From: Muricoccus pecuniae | GTDB taxonomy: Bacteria > Pseudomonadota > Alphaproteobacteria > Acetobacterales > Acetobacteraceae | Assembly (NCBI RefSeq): GCF_014199205.1 | Contig: NZ_JACIJD010000012.1 | Span: 1 to 64,000, forward strand | Length of the DNA: 64,000 bases | Reading direction: 5' to 3' | Shown: positions 54,183 through 63,968 of the stretch, piece after piece | Position numbering within the stretch: position 1 is the first letter of the stretch | How the letters are laid out: each line of letters opens with the position of its first letter | Program-made: the position numbers and the translations under genes | The notes under the pieces: generated by a model | What the model was told of the DNA's origin: nothing | The model's database searches: none | What the model saw: only the letters and a program-made list of their open reading frames with translations

Positions 54183-54539
54183 TCAGCCGCCGACACGCCC
54201 CCAGGCGCTCTGCCCGCCGCGCGCGGGGCAGGCGCAGGCATCGCCGGCGGGCGCCGCGCGCTCCAGCGGGCAGATATAGGCCCCGGCATAGCAGGCCTGG
54301 CCCAGCGGGCGCGCGGGCGGGGCGTAGGCCGGATAGGGCGCCACATAGGGCACGGCGGGCACGACCGGCACGCTGTAGGCATAGGGGAAGGGATCGTAGG
54401 GATAAGCGGGGTAGTACGGATACCCCGTCCCGATCCCGACGCCGAAGCTCACCCCGCCCCGCGCCTCGGCGGGCGCAGCGGGGAAAAGAGGGGCGGCGAG
54501 CAGCGCCGCGGCGAGGAGGAGGCGCCTGGCATCGATCAT
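54183..54539 (-). CDS. Secreted Tyr/Pro-rich hypothetical protein, 118 aa
   Basis: This protein has a Sec signal peptide (RRLLLAAALLAAPLFPAAPAEA). A low-complexity Tyr/Pro/Gly stretch follows (GIGTGYPYYPAYPYDPFPY, then PYVAPYPAYAPPARP). The C-terminal cassette has four cysteines: ACYAGAYICPLERA and GDACACPARGG, ending in WGRVGG. I do not know its function. The cysteine tail resembles short envelope proteins common in Acetobacteraceae and may be disulfide-linked in the periplasm. AGGAGG sits directly against the ATG. Confidence 0.7.
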   Translation of the reverse strand: MIDARRLLLAAALLAAPLFPAAPAEARGGVSFGVGIGTGYPYYPAYPYDPFPYAYSVPVVPAVPYVAPYPAYAPPARPLGQACYAGAYICPLERAAPAGDACACPARGGQSAWGRVGG

Positions 54540-54583
54540 CCTCCTGAGATGGGAAGCCGCCCCACCCGGCGGAAGCCCCCGGA

Positions 54584-55276
54584 TCAGCCTAGCCAGTCCC
54601 GCATCAGCGCCGTCACCCGCTCCGGCTCCTCCATGCTTGGCAGGTGCGCGCAGCCGGGCAGGATGTGCAGTGCGGCGCCGGGAATGCCCTCCGCGATCTC
54701 CCGCGCGAGATCGGGCGGGGTGAGGATGTCCGCCTCCCCGCAGACCACCATCGTCGGCACCGCGATGCCCGGCAGATCGCCGCGGGAATCCGGGCGCCCG
54801 AGGATGGCCGCCTGCTGGCGCAGGAAGGCCTCACGCCCCACGCGCTCGGCCATCTCCATCACCTCCCCCGCCAGCGGCCCGCCGAGGTTCCGCTCGTGGA
54901 GCAGGCGCGGCAGCAGGCGCGGGGTGACGCCCCGGAACTGCCCGGAGCGGGTGAGCGAAATCAGCCCGCGCCGCTGGCGGGACCCCTCCGGCGTGTCCTG
55001 CCGGGCCGAGGTGTCGAAGAGCGCCAGCCGCTCGACGCGCCCCGGCGCCCGGCGCATCACCTCCAGCGCGACGTAGCCGCCCATGGAGAGGCCGGCCAGG
55101 GCGAAGGGCCCCTCGACCGAGGCAATGGCCCGCGCCGCCATGGTCGCCACATCCGAATCGAGCGTGAGATCCGCCACCACGGGATCGGCGACATCGGCCA
55201 GCCCGGCCAGCTGGTCGCGCCACAAGCGGGCGTCGCAGAGCAACCCGGGGAGCAGAAGGAGGGTGAGACGCGGCAT
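54584..55276 (-). CDS. Alpha/beta hydrolase, small esterase
   Basis: This 230-aa enzyme has the alpha/beta hydrolase fold. It shows LTLLLLPGLLCDARLWRDQL (oxyanion region), the nucleophile elbow ALAGLSMGGYVALEVM (Ser around residue 83), the acid in VVCGEADILTPPDLA and the catalytic histidine in LPGCAHLPSMEEPE. The family covers esterases, lactonases and C-C hydrolases. Its neighbours give no clue to a substrate. Confidence 0.88.
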   Translation of the reverse strand: MPRLTLLLLPGLLCDARLWRDQLAGLADVADPVVADLTLDSDVATMAARAIASVEGPFALAGLSMGGYVALEVMRRAPGRVERLALFDTSARQDTPEGSRQRRGLISLTRSGQFRGVTPRLLPRLLHERNLGGPLAGEVMEMAERVGREAFLRQQAAILGRPDSRGDLPGIAVPTMVVCGEADILTPPDLAREIAEGIPGAALHILPGCAHLPSMEEPERVTALMRDWLG

Positions 55277-55536
55277 CGGATGTGCTAATCACGCCGAAAG
55301 CCCCGGTGCAACGGCCGGATAGCTCGTTCCAACCTTGCATCCGCTGCTCCGCGGGCGCATATCGCGCGCGAGCGGCTGCGTGCCGCGCGGCCCGGCGAAT
55401 CGCCGGTTCACGCGCCACGCCGGACCCGTGGCCGGGCGCCTCCGGCCTGCCGCACCGCGCCCGACCCATGGCGAAGCAGCCCCGACTCTCGCCGTCCCCG
55501 CCACGACCGGCCGGGCGGCGGAACAGGAACCCACGC

Positions 55537-57693
55537 TTGACCGAACACGACCACCCCGCCTCCGACGACAGCGCCGAGCAGAAGATCCCGGTGGGGGAAC
55601 CCGGCGCGGACACGCCCGCCCCGACGGAGGTGCCCGTGATCGCGGGCGCCGCTGACGGCGACCCCGTGGGCGAGGGAAGCGCCGAGGGCTTCCGCGATCG
55701 GCCCGCCGTCTTCGAATCCCCCGAGCCCGTCCAGGCGCTGGCGGCCGGCACCCACGGCACGGATGCCAGTGGGACCGGTGCGGACGGCGACGATGTCGGC
55801 GGGACCGGTGCCGATGGCGAGGAGGTCGGTGGGACCGGCTCCGACCTCGACGATGACGCCGAGGATGACGACTCCAGCGACGACGAAGCTGGCGACAACG
55901 AAGCTGGGGGTGACGCCTCCGACGACGACTCCGAGGACGACGAGGATGAGGAGGAGGACGACGAGGAGGACGAGGAGGCCGCGGCCCCCCGCACCACCTT
56001 CGCCGATCTCGGCCTCTCCGAGCCGATCCTGAAGGCCGTGGCCGAGACCGGCTATGTCCACCCCACCCCGATCCAGGAGCAGGCGATCCCCGTCGTGCTC
56101 ATGGGCCGGGACGTGCTCGGCTGTGCCCAGACCGGCACCGGCAAGACTGCCGGCTTCACCCTGCCGATGCTCGACATCCTGGCGGGCTCCCGTGCCAAGG
56201 CCCGCATGCCGCGCAGCCTCATTCTGGAGCCGACGCGCGAGCTGGCACTCCAGGTGGCCGAGAACTTCGTGAAGTACGGCAAGCACCTCTCCCTCACCCA
56301 CGCCCTGCTGATCGGCGGGGAGAGCATGGACGAGCAGAAGGCCGTGCTGGAGAAGGGCGTGGACGTGCTGATCGCCACGCCCGGCCGGTTGCTGGACCTC
56401 TTCGACCGCGGCCGCATCCTGCTCGCCGACTGCAAGGTGCTGGTGATCGACGAGGCGGACCGGATGCTCGACATGGGCTTCATCCCCGATGTCGAGCGCA
56501 TCGTCTCCATGCTGCCCAAGCTCCGCCAGACGCTGTTCTTCTCCGCCACCATGGCGCCTGAGATCCGCCGGCTGGCCGATGCCTTCCTGCAGAACCCCCG
56601 CGAGATCACCGTCTCCGCCCCGGCCTCAGTGGCCACCACCATCACCGCCGGGCTGATCTGGGTGGGGGAGCGCGACAAGCGCGAGGCGCTACGGCGGCTG
56701 ATCAAGCGGGAGGCCGTGCAGAACGCGCTGATCTTCTGCAACCGCAAGGTCGATGTGGACATCCTCTACAAGAGCCTGAAGAAGCACGGCTTCAACGTCG
56801 GCGCCCTGCATGGCGACTTGGCGCAGTCCGTGCGCTTCGCGACGCTCGAGAAGTTCAAGAACAACGAGCTGCAGCTTCTCGTCTGCTCCGACGTGGCGGC
56901 GCGCGGCATCGACATCGGCGGCCTCTCCCACGTCTTCAACTTCGACGTGCCCTTCCATGCCGAGGACTACGTCCACCGCATCGGCCGCACGGGCCGGGCC
57001 GGGCGCGAGGGCCATGCCTACACCCTCGCCACCGCCGACGAGGCGAAGGCCGTGGCCGCGGTGGAGAGCCTGACCGGCCGCCCCATCCCGCCCATGACGA
57101 TCGAGGGCCTGGACCCCGTCGACCCTGAGGAGATCCAGGCGGCGCTCAAGGCGACCGGCCGGGGCCGCGGGCGCGGCCGGGGTGCCGAGGCGCGCGGCGG
57201 CTCGGGCCGTGGCGGCGACCGCGGGCGCGAGACTGGCCGGCGCGAGCGCGGCGGCGAGGCGCGCGAGGGCGGCCGCCGCGAGGGCCGTGGCCGCCGCGAC
57301 GAGCGCGCCCCGCGCGAGGAGGTCCGCGAGGAGCGGCCTGCCCGCGCGGAGCGGCCGTCCCGCGAGGAGCGGCCCGCCCGTGATGAGCGCCCCGCCCGCG
57401 AGGCCCGTCCCGGCCGCGAGCGGGAGTCCCGCTCGGGCGACCGGGTGCTGGAGGAGGTGAACCGCGACGCTGCCCGCGACTGGACCGCCCGCGAGGACCA
57501 TCCCCGCCGCGAGGACCGGCGTGACGAGCGGAGCCGCGAGGACCGCCCGCGCCGCGACCGCGACGAGCGCCGCTATCGCCAGGACGATCTCGGCCCCGCC
57601 GTGGTCGGCTTCGGCGACGCGATCCCGGCCTTCATGCTGATCCCCGTTCCCCGCCCGCGCCGGGTTCGGGAGGACGAGGCCGAGGCGGCCTGA
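55537..57693 (+). CDS. DEAD-box ATP-dependent RNA helicase with charged tails
   Basis: This protein of about 718 aa unwinds structured RNA. The core (residues about 155-520) has the Q motif [19 protein letters not shown], Walker [31 protein letters not shown] as [16 protein letters not shown] in FFSATM and [13 protein letters not shown]. Before it lies a 45-residue run of almost only D, E and S; after it is an arginine/glutamate-rich tail of about 170 residues with RGRGRGRG and repeated REERPARxERP-type units. The start is uncertain: TTG 55537 follows CAGGAA, while ATG 55468 has no ribosome site and would add 23 residues. A strong hairpin follows. Confidence 0.93.
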   Translation: MTEHDHPASDDSAEQKIPVGEPGADTPAPTEVPVIAGAADGDPVGEGSAEGFRDRPAVFESPEPVQALAAGTHGTDASGTGADGDDVGGTGADGEEVGGTGSDLDDDAEDDDSSDDEAGDNEAGGDASDDDSEDDEDEEEDDEEDEEAAAPRTTFADLGLSEPILKAVAETGYVHPTPIQEQAIPVVLMGRDVLGCAQTGTGKTAGFTLPMLDILAGSRAKARMPRSLILEPTRELALQVAENFVKYGKHLSLTHALLIGGESMDEQKAVLEKGVDVLIATPGRLLDLFDRGRILLADCKVLVIDEADRMLDMGFIPDVERIVSMLPKLRQTLFFSATMAPEIRRLADAFLQNPREITVSAPASVATTITAGLIWVGERDKREALRRLIKREAVQNALIFCNRKVDVDILYKSLKKHGFNVGALHGDLAQSVRFATLEKFKNNELQLLVCSDVAARGIDIGGLSHVFNFDVPFHAEDYVHRIGRTGRAGREGHAYTLATADEAKAVAAVESLTGRPIPPMTIEGLDPVDPEEIQAALKATGRGRGRGRGAEARGGSGRGGDRGRETGRRERGGEAREGGRREGRGRRDERAPREEVREERPARAERPSREERPARDERPAREARPGRERESRSGDRVLEEVNRDAARDWTAREDHPRREDRRDERSREDRPRRDRDERRYRQDDLGPAVVGFGDAIPAFMLIPVPRPRRVREDEAEAA
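55771..55860 (+). repeat. 30-bp tandem repeat within the helicase N-terminus
   Basis: Three units start at 55771, 55801 and 55831, each beginning GGGACCGG and coding for the pattern GTGADG(D/E)(D/E)VG. The third has diverged to [10 protein letters not shown]. They lead directly into the acidic run, suggesting it grew by repeat expansion. Confidence 0.75.
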
Positions 57694-57740
57694 AAGGTCT
57701 CTGGGGAGGGCAGCCCAGCTCTCCCCGGCCGAGCACCGAA

Positions 57741-57762
57741 GGGAGAGCCTCGCGGCTCTCCC
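57741..57762 (+). terminator. Hairpin terminator after the helicase gene
   Basis: GGGAGAGCC (57741-57749) and GGCTCTCCC (57754-57762) form a perfect 9-bp stem with a TCGC loop. A weaker GGGGAG/CTCCCC pair lies just before it (57707-57736 area). There is no T-run, as is common in such GC-rich genomes. Confidence 0.6.
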
Positions 57763-57836
57763 GGGATGGCGGTCCCTCGCCCTCTCGGGCAGGATGCGCC
57801 CCTTTCGCGGCCAAGATCACGGAGAGGAACGCATCC

Positions 57837-59040
<1,204 letters not shown>

Positions 59041-59063
<23 letters not shown>

Positions 59064-59094
59064 TCAGCCGGGCCGAACGCCTTCGGCTCATCAG
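59041..59094 (+). repeat. 27-bp tandem duplication spanning the gcdH stop codon
   Basis: Bases 59041-59067 and 59068-59094 are identical except for two positions (CTGAACG/CCGAACG and GCTGATC/GCTCATC). The first copy codes for the last residues and stop of gcdH; the second copy has lost the stop triplet and lies outside the gene. Each unit contains GGCTGATCAGCC or a close variant, a 12-base palindrome. Confidence 0.85.
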
Positions 59095-59160
59095 CCGGGC
59101 TGCACCGCGTTCACAAGGGGCGGTCCCACGGGGCCGCCCCTTTCCCATTTGGAAACCACC

Positions 59161-60438
59161 ATGCGCGTGACGATAGAGGCTATGGGTGCCGCCGGCGACG
59201 GCATCGCCCGCGACGAGGCCGGCCGCCCTCTCTTCATCCCCTTCGCGCTGCCCGGCGAGGTCGTGGAGGCCGAGCCCGGCCCCGCGCGTGGGGAGGGCCG
59301 GGTCGCCGCGCTGACGGCGGTCGAGACCCCCTCCCCCGACCGCGTTCCCCCGCCCTGCCCGCATTTCGGCATCTGCGGCGGCTGCGCCGTGCAGCACTGG
59401 GCCGATGAGCCCGTCGCGGCCTGGAAAGCCGCGCGCGTGGCCGAGGCCCTGTCCCGCGCCGGCTTTCCTGGCTCCCCGGTGGAGCCCGCGCCGCCGAGCC
59501 CGCGCAACAGCCGGCGCCGCGCGGACTTCGCCATCCGGCGCCGGGCGGAAGGAGTTGCCGTCGGCTTCCACGCCCGCGGCTCCTCCGAGCCCTTCGACAT
59601 GGCGGTCTGCTTCGTTATCGATCCCCGCATCCTCGCCCTGGTCGAGCCGTTGCGCGCGCTCATGGGCTCGCTGGCCGCGCTGCGCCGCGCGGGCTCGGCG
59701 ATGGTCAACCTGCTGGACACCGGCCCGGATCTCTGGATCCGCACGGACGGCCCGCTCACCCCGGGGGACCGGACGAAGCTCGCCGGCTTCGCGGCGGCTC
59801 ATGGCATCCCCCGCATCGCCTGGTCGAAGGAGGGCACGCGCGAGGCGCCCGAGATCGCGGCCCAGGAAGGCCCGGCCATCGTCACCCTCTCCGGCGTGCC
59901 CGTCTCGCCCGCCCCCGGCGCGTTTCTCCAGGCCACCCCGCAGGGCGAGGCCGCGATCGTCGCCGCCGTGCTCGCGGGGCTTCCGGCACGCATGGCCGGC
60001 AGGCCGCGCATCATCGAGTTGCATGCGGGGCTGGGCACCCTCTCCTTCCCGCTCGCCGGCAAGGGCAGGGTGGAAGCCTATGAGGGCGCGCCCGAGGCGG
60101 CCACGGCCTTACAGGCCGCCGCGGGACGTGCCGGCGCCCGGGTGAAGTCCGTGCGGCGGGATCTCGTCCGCCAGCCCCTCCTCCCGGCCGAGCTGAACGG
60201 CGCCGCCGCCCTGGTGCTGGACCCGCCCTTCGCGGGCGCGGCGGAGCAGGCCGCGATTCTCGCACGCTCCACCATCCCCCGGGTGATCTACGTGTCCTGC
60301 AACCCCGCCGCCCTGTCGCGGGACCTCCAGCCCTTCGCCCGCGCGCCCGGCTGGAAAGTCGAGCGGGCGGTCATGGTGGACCAGTTCCTCTGGTCATCGC
60401 AGGTGGAGGCGGTCGTTACCCTCGCGCGCGTGATTTGA
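59161..60438 (+). CDS. 23S rRNA (uracil-5-)-methyltransferase, RlmD/RumA-like
   Basis: This 425-aa SAM-dependent RNA methyltransferase begins with a TRAM-like segment (AMGAAGDGIARDEAGRPLFIPFALPGEVVEAE). Iron-sulfur cysteines follow in CPHFGICGGCAVQHW, with a fourth in MAVCFVIDPR. The SAM-binding region is IIELHAGLGTLSFPLA, then LVLDPPFAGA. The nucleophile is C380 in IYVSCNPAALSRDL. RlmD methylates U1939 and RlmC U747; which one applies is not certain. The ATG at 59161 is chosen over the TTG at 59149. Confidence 0.9.
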   Translation: MRVTIEAMGAAGDGIARDEAGRPLFIPFALPGEVVEAEPGPARGEGRVAALTAVETPSPDRVPPPCPHFGICGGCAVQHWADEPVAAWKAARVAEALSRAGFPGSPVEPAPPSPRNSRRRADFAIRRRAEGVAVGFHARGSSEPFDMAVCFVIDPRILALVEPLRALMGSLAALRRAGSAMVNLLDTGPDLWIRTDGPLTPGDRTKLAGFAAAHGIPRIAWSKEGTREAPEIAAQEGPAIVTLSGVPVSPAPGAFLQATPQGEAAIVAAVLAGLPARMAGRPRIIELHAGLGTLSFPLAGKGRVEAYEGAPEAATALQAAAGRAGARVKSVRRDLVRQPLLPAELNGAAALVLDPPFAGAAEQAAILARSTIPRVIYVSCNPAALSRDLQPFARAPGWKVERAVMVDQFLWSSQVEAVVTLARVI

Positions 60439-60489
60439 CGGGCGAGCCCTGTTGCAAAAAATTGAACAAACCTCGGAGGAATCCAGCCC

Positions 60490-61467
60490 ATGAACAGACG
60501 CGCGCTTCTCGGGACGGGCCTTGCCGCCCCGGCCCTGCTCTCCACTGCCGGCGCCCAGGCACCGGCGCCCGACCCGGCCCCGATGCCGGCCCAGGCGCCG
60601 GGCTTCTACCGCTTCCGCGTCGGCGAGGCCGTGGTCACCATGGTCTATGACGGCCAGGCGATCCGCCAGAACCCGACCGAGGGCTTCGTCCGCAACGCCT
60701 CCTCCGAGGAGGTCGCCAACAGCATGCGGGCCCAGGGGCTGAACCCCGCCCAGCTCACCAATCCCTACACCATCCCGGTCGTCCGCACCTCGCGCGGGAC
60801 GGTGATGTTCGACACCGGCAACGGGCCGCAGACGGCGGCCGACAGCCGCATGGGCCAGCTTCAGGCCAACCTCACCGCGGCCGGCATCGACCCCGCCTCG
60901 ATCGACATCATCGCCTTCACGCATTTCCACGGGGATCATATCGGCGGGCTGCTGGACGGCGCCGGCGCGGCCGCCTTCCCGCGCGCGCGGATCATGGTGC
61001 CGGAGAGGGAGTGGGTCTTCTGGATGGACGAGGCGCAGGCCGGCCGCGCGCCGGAAGCCATGCGCCCCGCCTTCGCCAATGCCCGCCGCCGTTTCTCGCC
61101 CTATGAGAGCCGGGTGGAGCGCATCGGGGACGATGCGGAGGTGCTGCCGGGCATCCGCTCGGTGAACACGAACGGCCACAGCCCCGGCCACACCTCCTAC
61201 CACCTCTCGGACGGGAACGCGCAGGCCATGATCCTGGGCGACGTGACCAGCCGGCCGGAGTTCAACCTGACCAATCCCGGCTGGCACGTCATCTTCGACA
61301 TGGACCCCATCGCCGCCGAGGCCAGCCGCCGCCGCATGTTCGACCGCGTGGCGGCCGACCGCATTCGGTGCGTCGCCTATCACTGGCCCTTCCCGGCCAA
61401 TGGCACGGTGGCGAAGGAGGGGAACGGCTACCGCCTTATCCCGGCGGAGTGGAGCAGCGTCATCTGA
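60490..61467 (+). CDS. Exported metallo-beta-lactamase-fold hydrolase
   Basis: This 325-aa protein has a Tat-like leader (NRRALLGTGLAAPALLSTAGAQ). The core shows the zinc motif THFHGDHIGGLLDG, GHSPGHTSYHL, MILGDVTSRPEF and the final histidine in CVAYHWPFPANGTV. The layout, with IPVVRTSRGTVMFDTGNG before the metal motif, fits the lactonase-like (AiiA/methyl-parathion-hydrolase-like) branch rather than true beta-lactamases. GGAGGA precedes ATG 60490. It would act in the periplasm; the substrate is unknown. Confidence 0.88.
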   Translation: MNRRALLGTGLAAPALLSTAGAQAPAPDPAPMPAQAPGFYRFRVGEAVVTMVYDGQAIRQNPTEGFVRNASSEEVANSMRAQGLNPAQLTNPYTIPVVRTSRGTVMFDTGNGPQTAADSRMGQLQANLTAAGIDPASIDIIAFTHFHGDHIGGLLDGAGAAAFPRARIMVPEREWVFWMDEAQAGRAPEAMRPAFANARRRFSPYESRVERIGDDAEVLPGIRSVNTNGHSPGHTSYHLSDGNAQAMILGDVTSRPEFNLTNPGWHVIFDMDPIAAEASRRRMFDRVAADRIRCVAYHWPFPANGTVAKEGNGYRLIPAEWSSVI

Positions 61468-61475
61468 TCCTCGGT

Positions 61476-61499
61476 GCCGCCCGCTTCGACGCGGGCGGC
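61476..61499. terminator. Strong bidirectional hairpin between convergent genes
   Basis: GCCGCCCGC (61476-61484) and GCGGGCGGC (61491-61499) form a perfect 9-bp stem over TTCGAC, extendable to 12 bp with one G-T pair. It lies between the ends of the metallo-hydrolase and sufA genes. Confidence 0.65.
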
Positions 61500-61506
61500 G
61501 CCTCCC

Positions 61507-61884
61507 TCAGATGTGGAAGCTCTCGCCGCAGCCGCAGCGGCCTTTCTCGTTCGGATTGGTGAAGGTGAAGCCGGCGGACATCGCCTTGCGTTCGTAATCC
61601 ATCACCGTCCCGATCAGGAACAGCGTCGCCTTGCGGTCCACGAGGACGGTAAGGCCCTTGTCGGTGACCACCTCGTCCCCCGGCCCCGCCGCATCTACCC
61701 AGTCCATCTGGTAGGACATGCCGGAGCAGCCCTTGGTCGAGACGGAGACGCGCAGCATCTTGCCCTCGCCCTTGGCATAGAGCGCACGGAGCCGCTCCGC
61801 CGCCGTGTTCGAGAGGGACATCAGGGGCGGCAGGGCGCGGCGCGTCTTCGGGGCTTCGGTGGTGGTGCTCATGGTGGAATCCAT
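61507..61884 (-). CDS. sufA: A-type Fe-S carrier protein SufA/HesB family
   Basis: This 125-aa protein carries the A-type signature: one cysteine in VSVSTKGCSGMSYQMDW and two in the C-terminal GRCGCGESFHI, with NPNEKGRCGCG typical of SufA/IscA. It receives Fe-S clusters from the Suf scaffold and passes them to target proteins. The first 30 residues are a non-conserved extension. The start could be 61884 (GGGGGG upstream) or ATG 61896, which overlaps the sufT stop as ATGA. It is the last gene of the SUF operon here. Confidence 0.92.
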   Translation of the reverse strand: MDSTMSTTTEAPKTRRALPPLMSLSNTAAERLRALYAKGEGKMLRVSVSTKGCSGMSYQMDWVDAAGPGDEVVTDKGLTVLVDRKATLFLIGTVMDYERKAMSAGFTFTNPNEKGRCGCGESFHI

Positions 61885-61895
61885 CTGGCCCCCCA

Positions 61896-62273
61896 TCAGT
61901 ACATGTTCAACGCCAGCTTCGCGTCCTCGCTCATGCGGGACGGGTCCCAGGGCGGATCCCACACGATCTCCACCTTCGCGGAGGTGACCTGCGGCACGCC
62001 GCGCACGGCCTCCTCCACCATCCCCGGCAACTCCTGGGCCGAGGGGCAGGAAGGGGTGGTCAGCGTCATGTCGATCTTCACCGCGCCATCATCCCCGATC
62101 TCGACGGCGTAGATCAGGCCGAGCTCGTAGATATCGACAGGGATCTCGGGATCGAACACGGTCTTCAGCGCGTCCAGCACCGCGACCTCGCTCACCCGGT
62201 CCGCCGGCGGGATCGGCCCGTCCGGCGACCAGGCCTCGTGCGTCGCGCCCTGCTGGGTCAGCGGTTCACTCAC
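61896..62273 (-). CDS. sufT: SUF system maturation protein SufT (MIP18/DUF59)
   Basis: This 125-aa protein has the DUF59 core VLDALKTVFDPEIPVDIYELGLIYAVEIGDDG. The conserved LTTPSCPSAQELPGMVEEAV (reactive Cys) and the SufT tail VTSAKVEIVWDPPWDPSRMSEDAKL follow. It helps mature Fe-S proteins with the SUF system. The GTG start at 62273 follows a perfect AAGGAGG by 6 bases and overlaps the sufU stop by 8 bases. Confidence 0.93.
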   Translation of the reverse strand: MSEPLTQQGATHEAWSPDGPIPPADRVSEVAVLDALKTVFDPEIPVDIYELGLIYAVEIGDDGAVKIDMTLTTPSCPSAQELPGMVEEAVRGVPQVTSAKVEIVWDPPWDPSRMSEDAKLALNMY

Positions 62274-62727
62274 TCGAAGCCTCCTTACCGCCACTGAGCG
62301 CGGTGTTGAGGGTGTGCCAGGCCAGCGTCGCGCACTTCACGCGGCTGGGATACTCGTGGACGCCCGACAGAGCCTGGAGGCGGTCCATCTCCTCCTCCAA
62401 CGCGCCGCCGCAATCGGGGCAGGTGCCGGTCATGGCCATCTCGCGGAAGCGCGCGGCCATCCCCCGCGCCTCCTCCGCCGTCTTGCCCTTGACCGTCTCC
62501 GTCATGAGCGAGGCGCTGGCCATGGAGATGGCGCAGCCCCGGCCCTGGAAGGCGGCGTCCGCGATGCGGTCCCCCTCCATGCCGAGGAACAGCTCCATGC
62601 GGTCCCCGCACATCGGATTGTCGCCGCGCGCGTTGAGATCGGCCGTCTCCAGCCGACGGAAGTTCCGGGGCTTGCGCCCGTGATCCAGGATGACCTCCTG
62701 GTAGAGATCGCGCAGATCGTCGAACAT
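62266..62727 (-). CDS. sufU: Fe-S assembly protein SufU
   Basis: This 153-aa IscU-like protein begins DLYQEVILDHGRKPRNF. It contains the three zinc/Fe-S cysteines in NPMCGDRMELF, GRGCAISMASASLM and SRVKCATLAWHTL. Between the second and third lies the insertion that defines SufU over IscU. Here it carries an extra CxxC, in TGTCPDCGGALEEEM. SufU accepts persulfide sulfur from SufS. Its ATG overlaps the sufS stop as ATGA. Confidence 0.94.
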   Translation of the reverse strand: MFDDLRDLYQEVILDHGRKPRNFRRLETADLNARGDNPMCGDRMELFLGMEGDRIADAAFQGRGCAISMASASLMTETVKGKTAEEARGMAARFREMAMTGTCPDCGGALEEEMDRLQALSGVHEYPSRVKCATLAWHTLNTALSGGKEASSE

Positions 62728-63968
62728 CAGGTGAAGAACCTCCGCGCGGAAGTCAGCGCCTCCGCCAGGAAATCGACCTCCTCATGCGTCGTGTACAGGC
62801 CGAAGGAGGCCCGGCAGGTGCTGTCATGCCCGATCCGGACATGCAGCGGCTCGGCGCAGTGCCGCCCCGCGCGCACGGCGATGCCCACGCGGTCTAGCAA
62901 GGTGGAGAGGTCGTGCGCGTGGGCGTTGCCGAGCGCGAAGGAGAACACCCCGCCCCGGTCCTGCGCGCGCCCGATCAGCGTCAGGTCCTCGATGACCGAG
63001 AGCTTCGCCATGGCGCGGTCCACCAGCGAGCGCTCATGCGCCTCGATCGCCTCCATGCCGATGGCGGTGACGTAGTCGATGGCCGCATGCAGCCCAACGG
63101 CCTCCACGATGGCCGGCGTGCCCGCCTCGAACTTCGCGGGAACCGGCGCGGGGCGGAATCCCTCGCGCGTCACCTCCGAGATCATGTCGCCGCCGCCGAG
63201 GAAAGGCGGCATGGCGTCCAGCAGCTCCATCCGCGCCCAGAGCACGCCGATCCCCGTGGGGCCGTAGAGCTTGTGCCCGGTGAAGACGTAGAAATCCGCA
63301 TCCAGCGCCCTCACGTCCACGCGCCGATGCACCACGGCCTGGGAGCCGTCGAACAGCACCTTCGCGCCATGGGCATGGGCCAGCGCCGCGATCCGCGCGG
63401 CGGGCGTGACCGTGCCGAGCACGTTGGACATGTGCGTGACGGCGACGAGCCCGACCTTGCCGTCGGCCAGCTTCGCTTCCAGGTCCGCCATGTCCAGCTC
63501 GCCCGCCTCGGTCACGTCGGCGATGCGAAGCTCGATCCCGTGCGCCTGGGCGAGCATCTGCCAGGGCACGAAATTCGCGTGGTGCTCCATCTCGGTGACC
63601 ACTACGGCCTGCCCCGGCCTCAGCAGGCCGCGCCCGTAGGAATGGGCGACGAGGTTGATCGCGCTCGTGCTGTTGGCGGTGAACACCACCTCCCGCGCGT
63701 CGCCCGCGTTCAGGAAGCGCGCCACCGCCTCGCGCGCCGCCTCATAGGCGGCGGTTGAGGCCTCGCTCAGCCGGTAGGCGCCGCGATGGACATTCGCGTA
63801 GCTCGTCTCGAACATCTCGCGCATCGCGTCGATCACCGCGCGCGGCTTCTGGGCCGAGGCGCCGGAGTCCAGGAAGACCAGCGGCTTGCCGTGGACCTTC
63901 GTGGACAGGATCGGGAAATCCTGCCGGATACGCCCGACGTCGAGCGCGGGGCGGAGGGTGCCGTCCAT
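62727..63968 (-). CDS. sufS: Cysteine desulfurase SufS (group II)
   Basis: This 413-aa PLP enzyme takes sulfur from cysteine as a persulfide. It shows FPILSTKVHGKPLVFLDSGASAQKP, NVHRGAYRLSE, EHHANFVPWQ, the PLP-pocket residues in FDGSQAVVHRRVDV, the PLP lysine in FTGHKLYGPTGIG, and the active cysteine in the short loop AVRAGRHCAEPLH, as in SufS. The ATG at 63968 overlaps the upstream stop (TGATG). It is followed by sufU, sufT and sufA. Confidence 0.95.
   Translation of the reverse strand: MDGTLRPALDVGRIRQDFPILSTKVHGKPLVFLDSGASAQKPRAVIDAMREMFETSYANVHRGAYRLSEASTAAYEAAREAVARFLNAGDAREVVFTANSTSAINLVAHSYGRGLLRPGQAVVVTEMEHHANFVPWQMLAQAHGIELRIADVTEAGELDMADLEAKLADGKVGLVAVTHMSNVLGTVTPAARIAALAHAHGAKVLFDGSQAVVHRRVDVRALDADFYVFTGHKLYGPTGIGVLWARMELLDAMPPFLGGGDMISEVTREGFRPAPVPAKFEAGTPAIVEAVGLHAAIDYVTAIGMEAIEAHERSLVDRAMAKLSVIEDLTLIGRAQDRGGVFSFALGNAHAHDLSTLLDRVGIAVRAGRHCAEPLHVRIGHDSTCRASFGLYTTHEEVDFLAEALTSARRFFT

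Noticed and set aside
63079-63267. Small plus-strand frames inside the suf genes
   Set aside because: They are antisense to conserved sufS sequence, without ribosome sites or domains.
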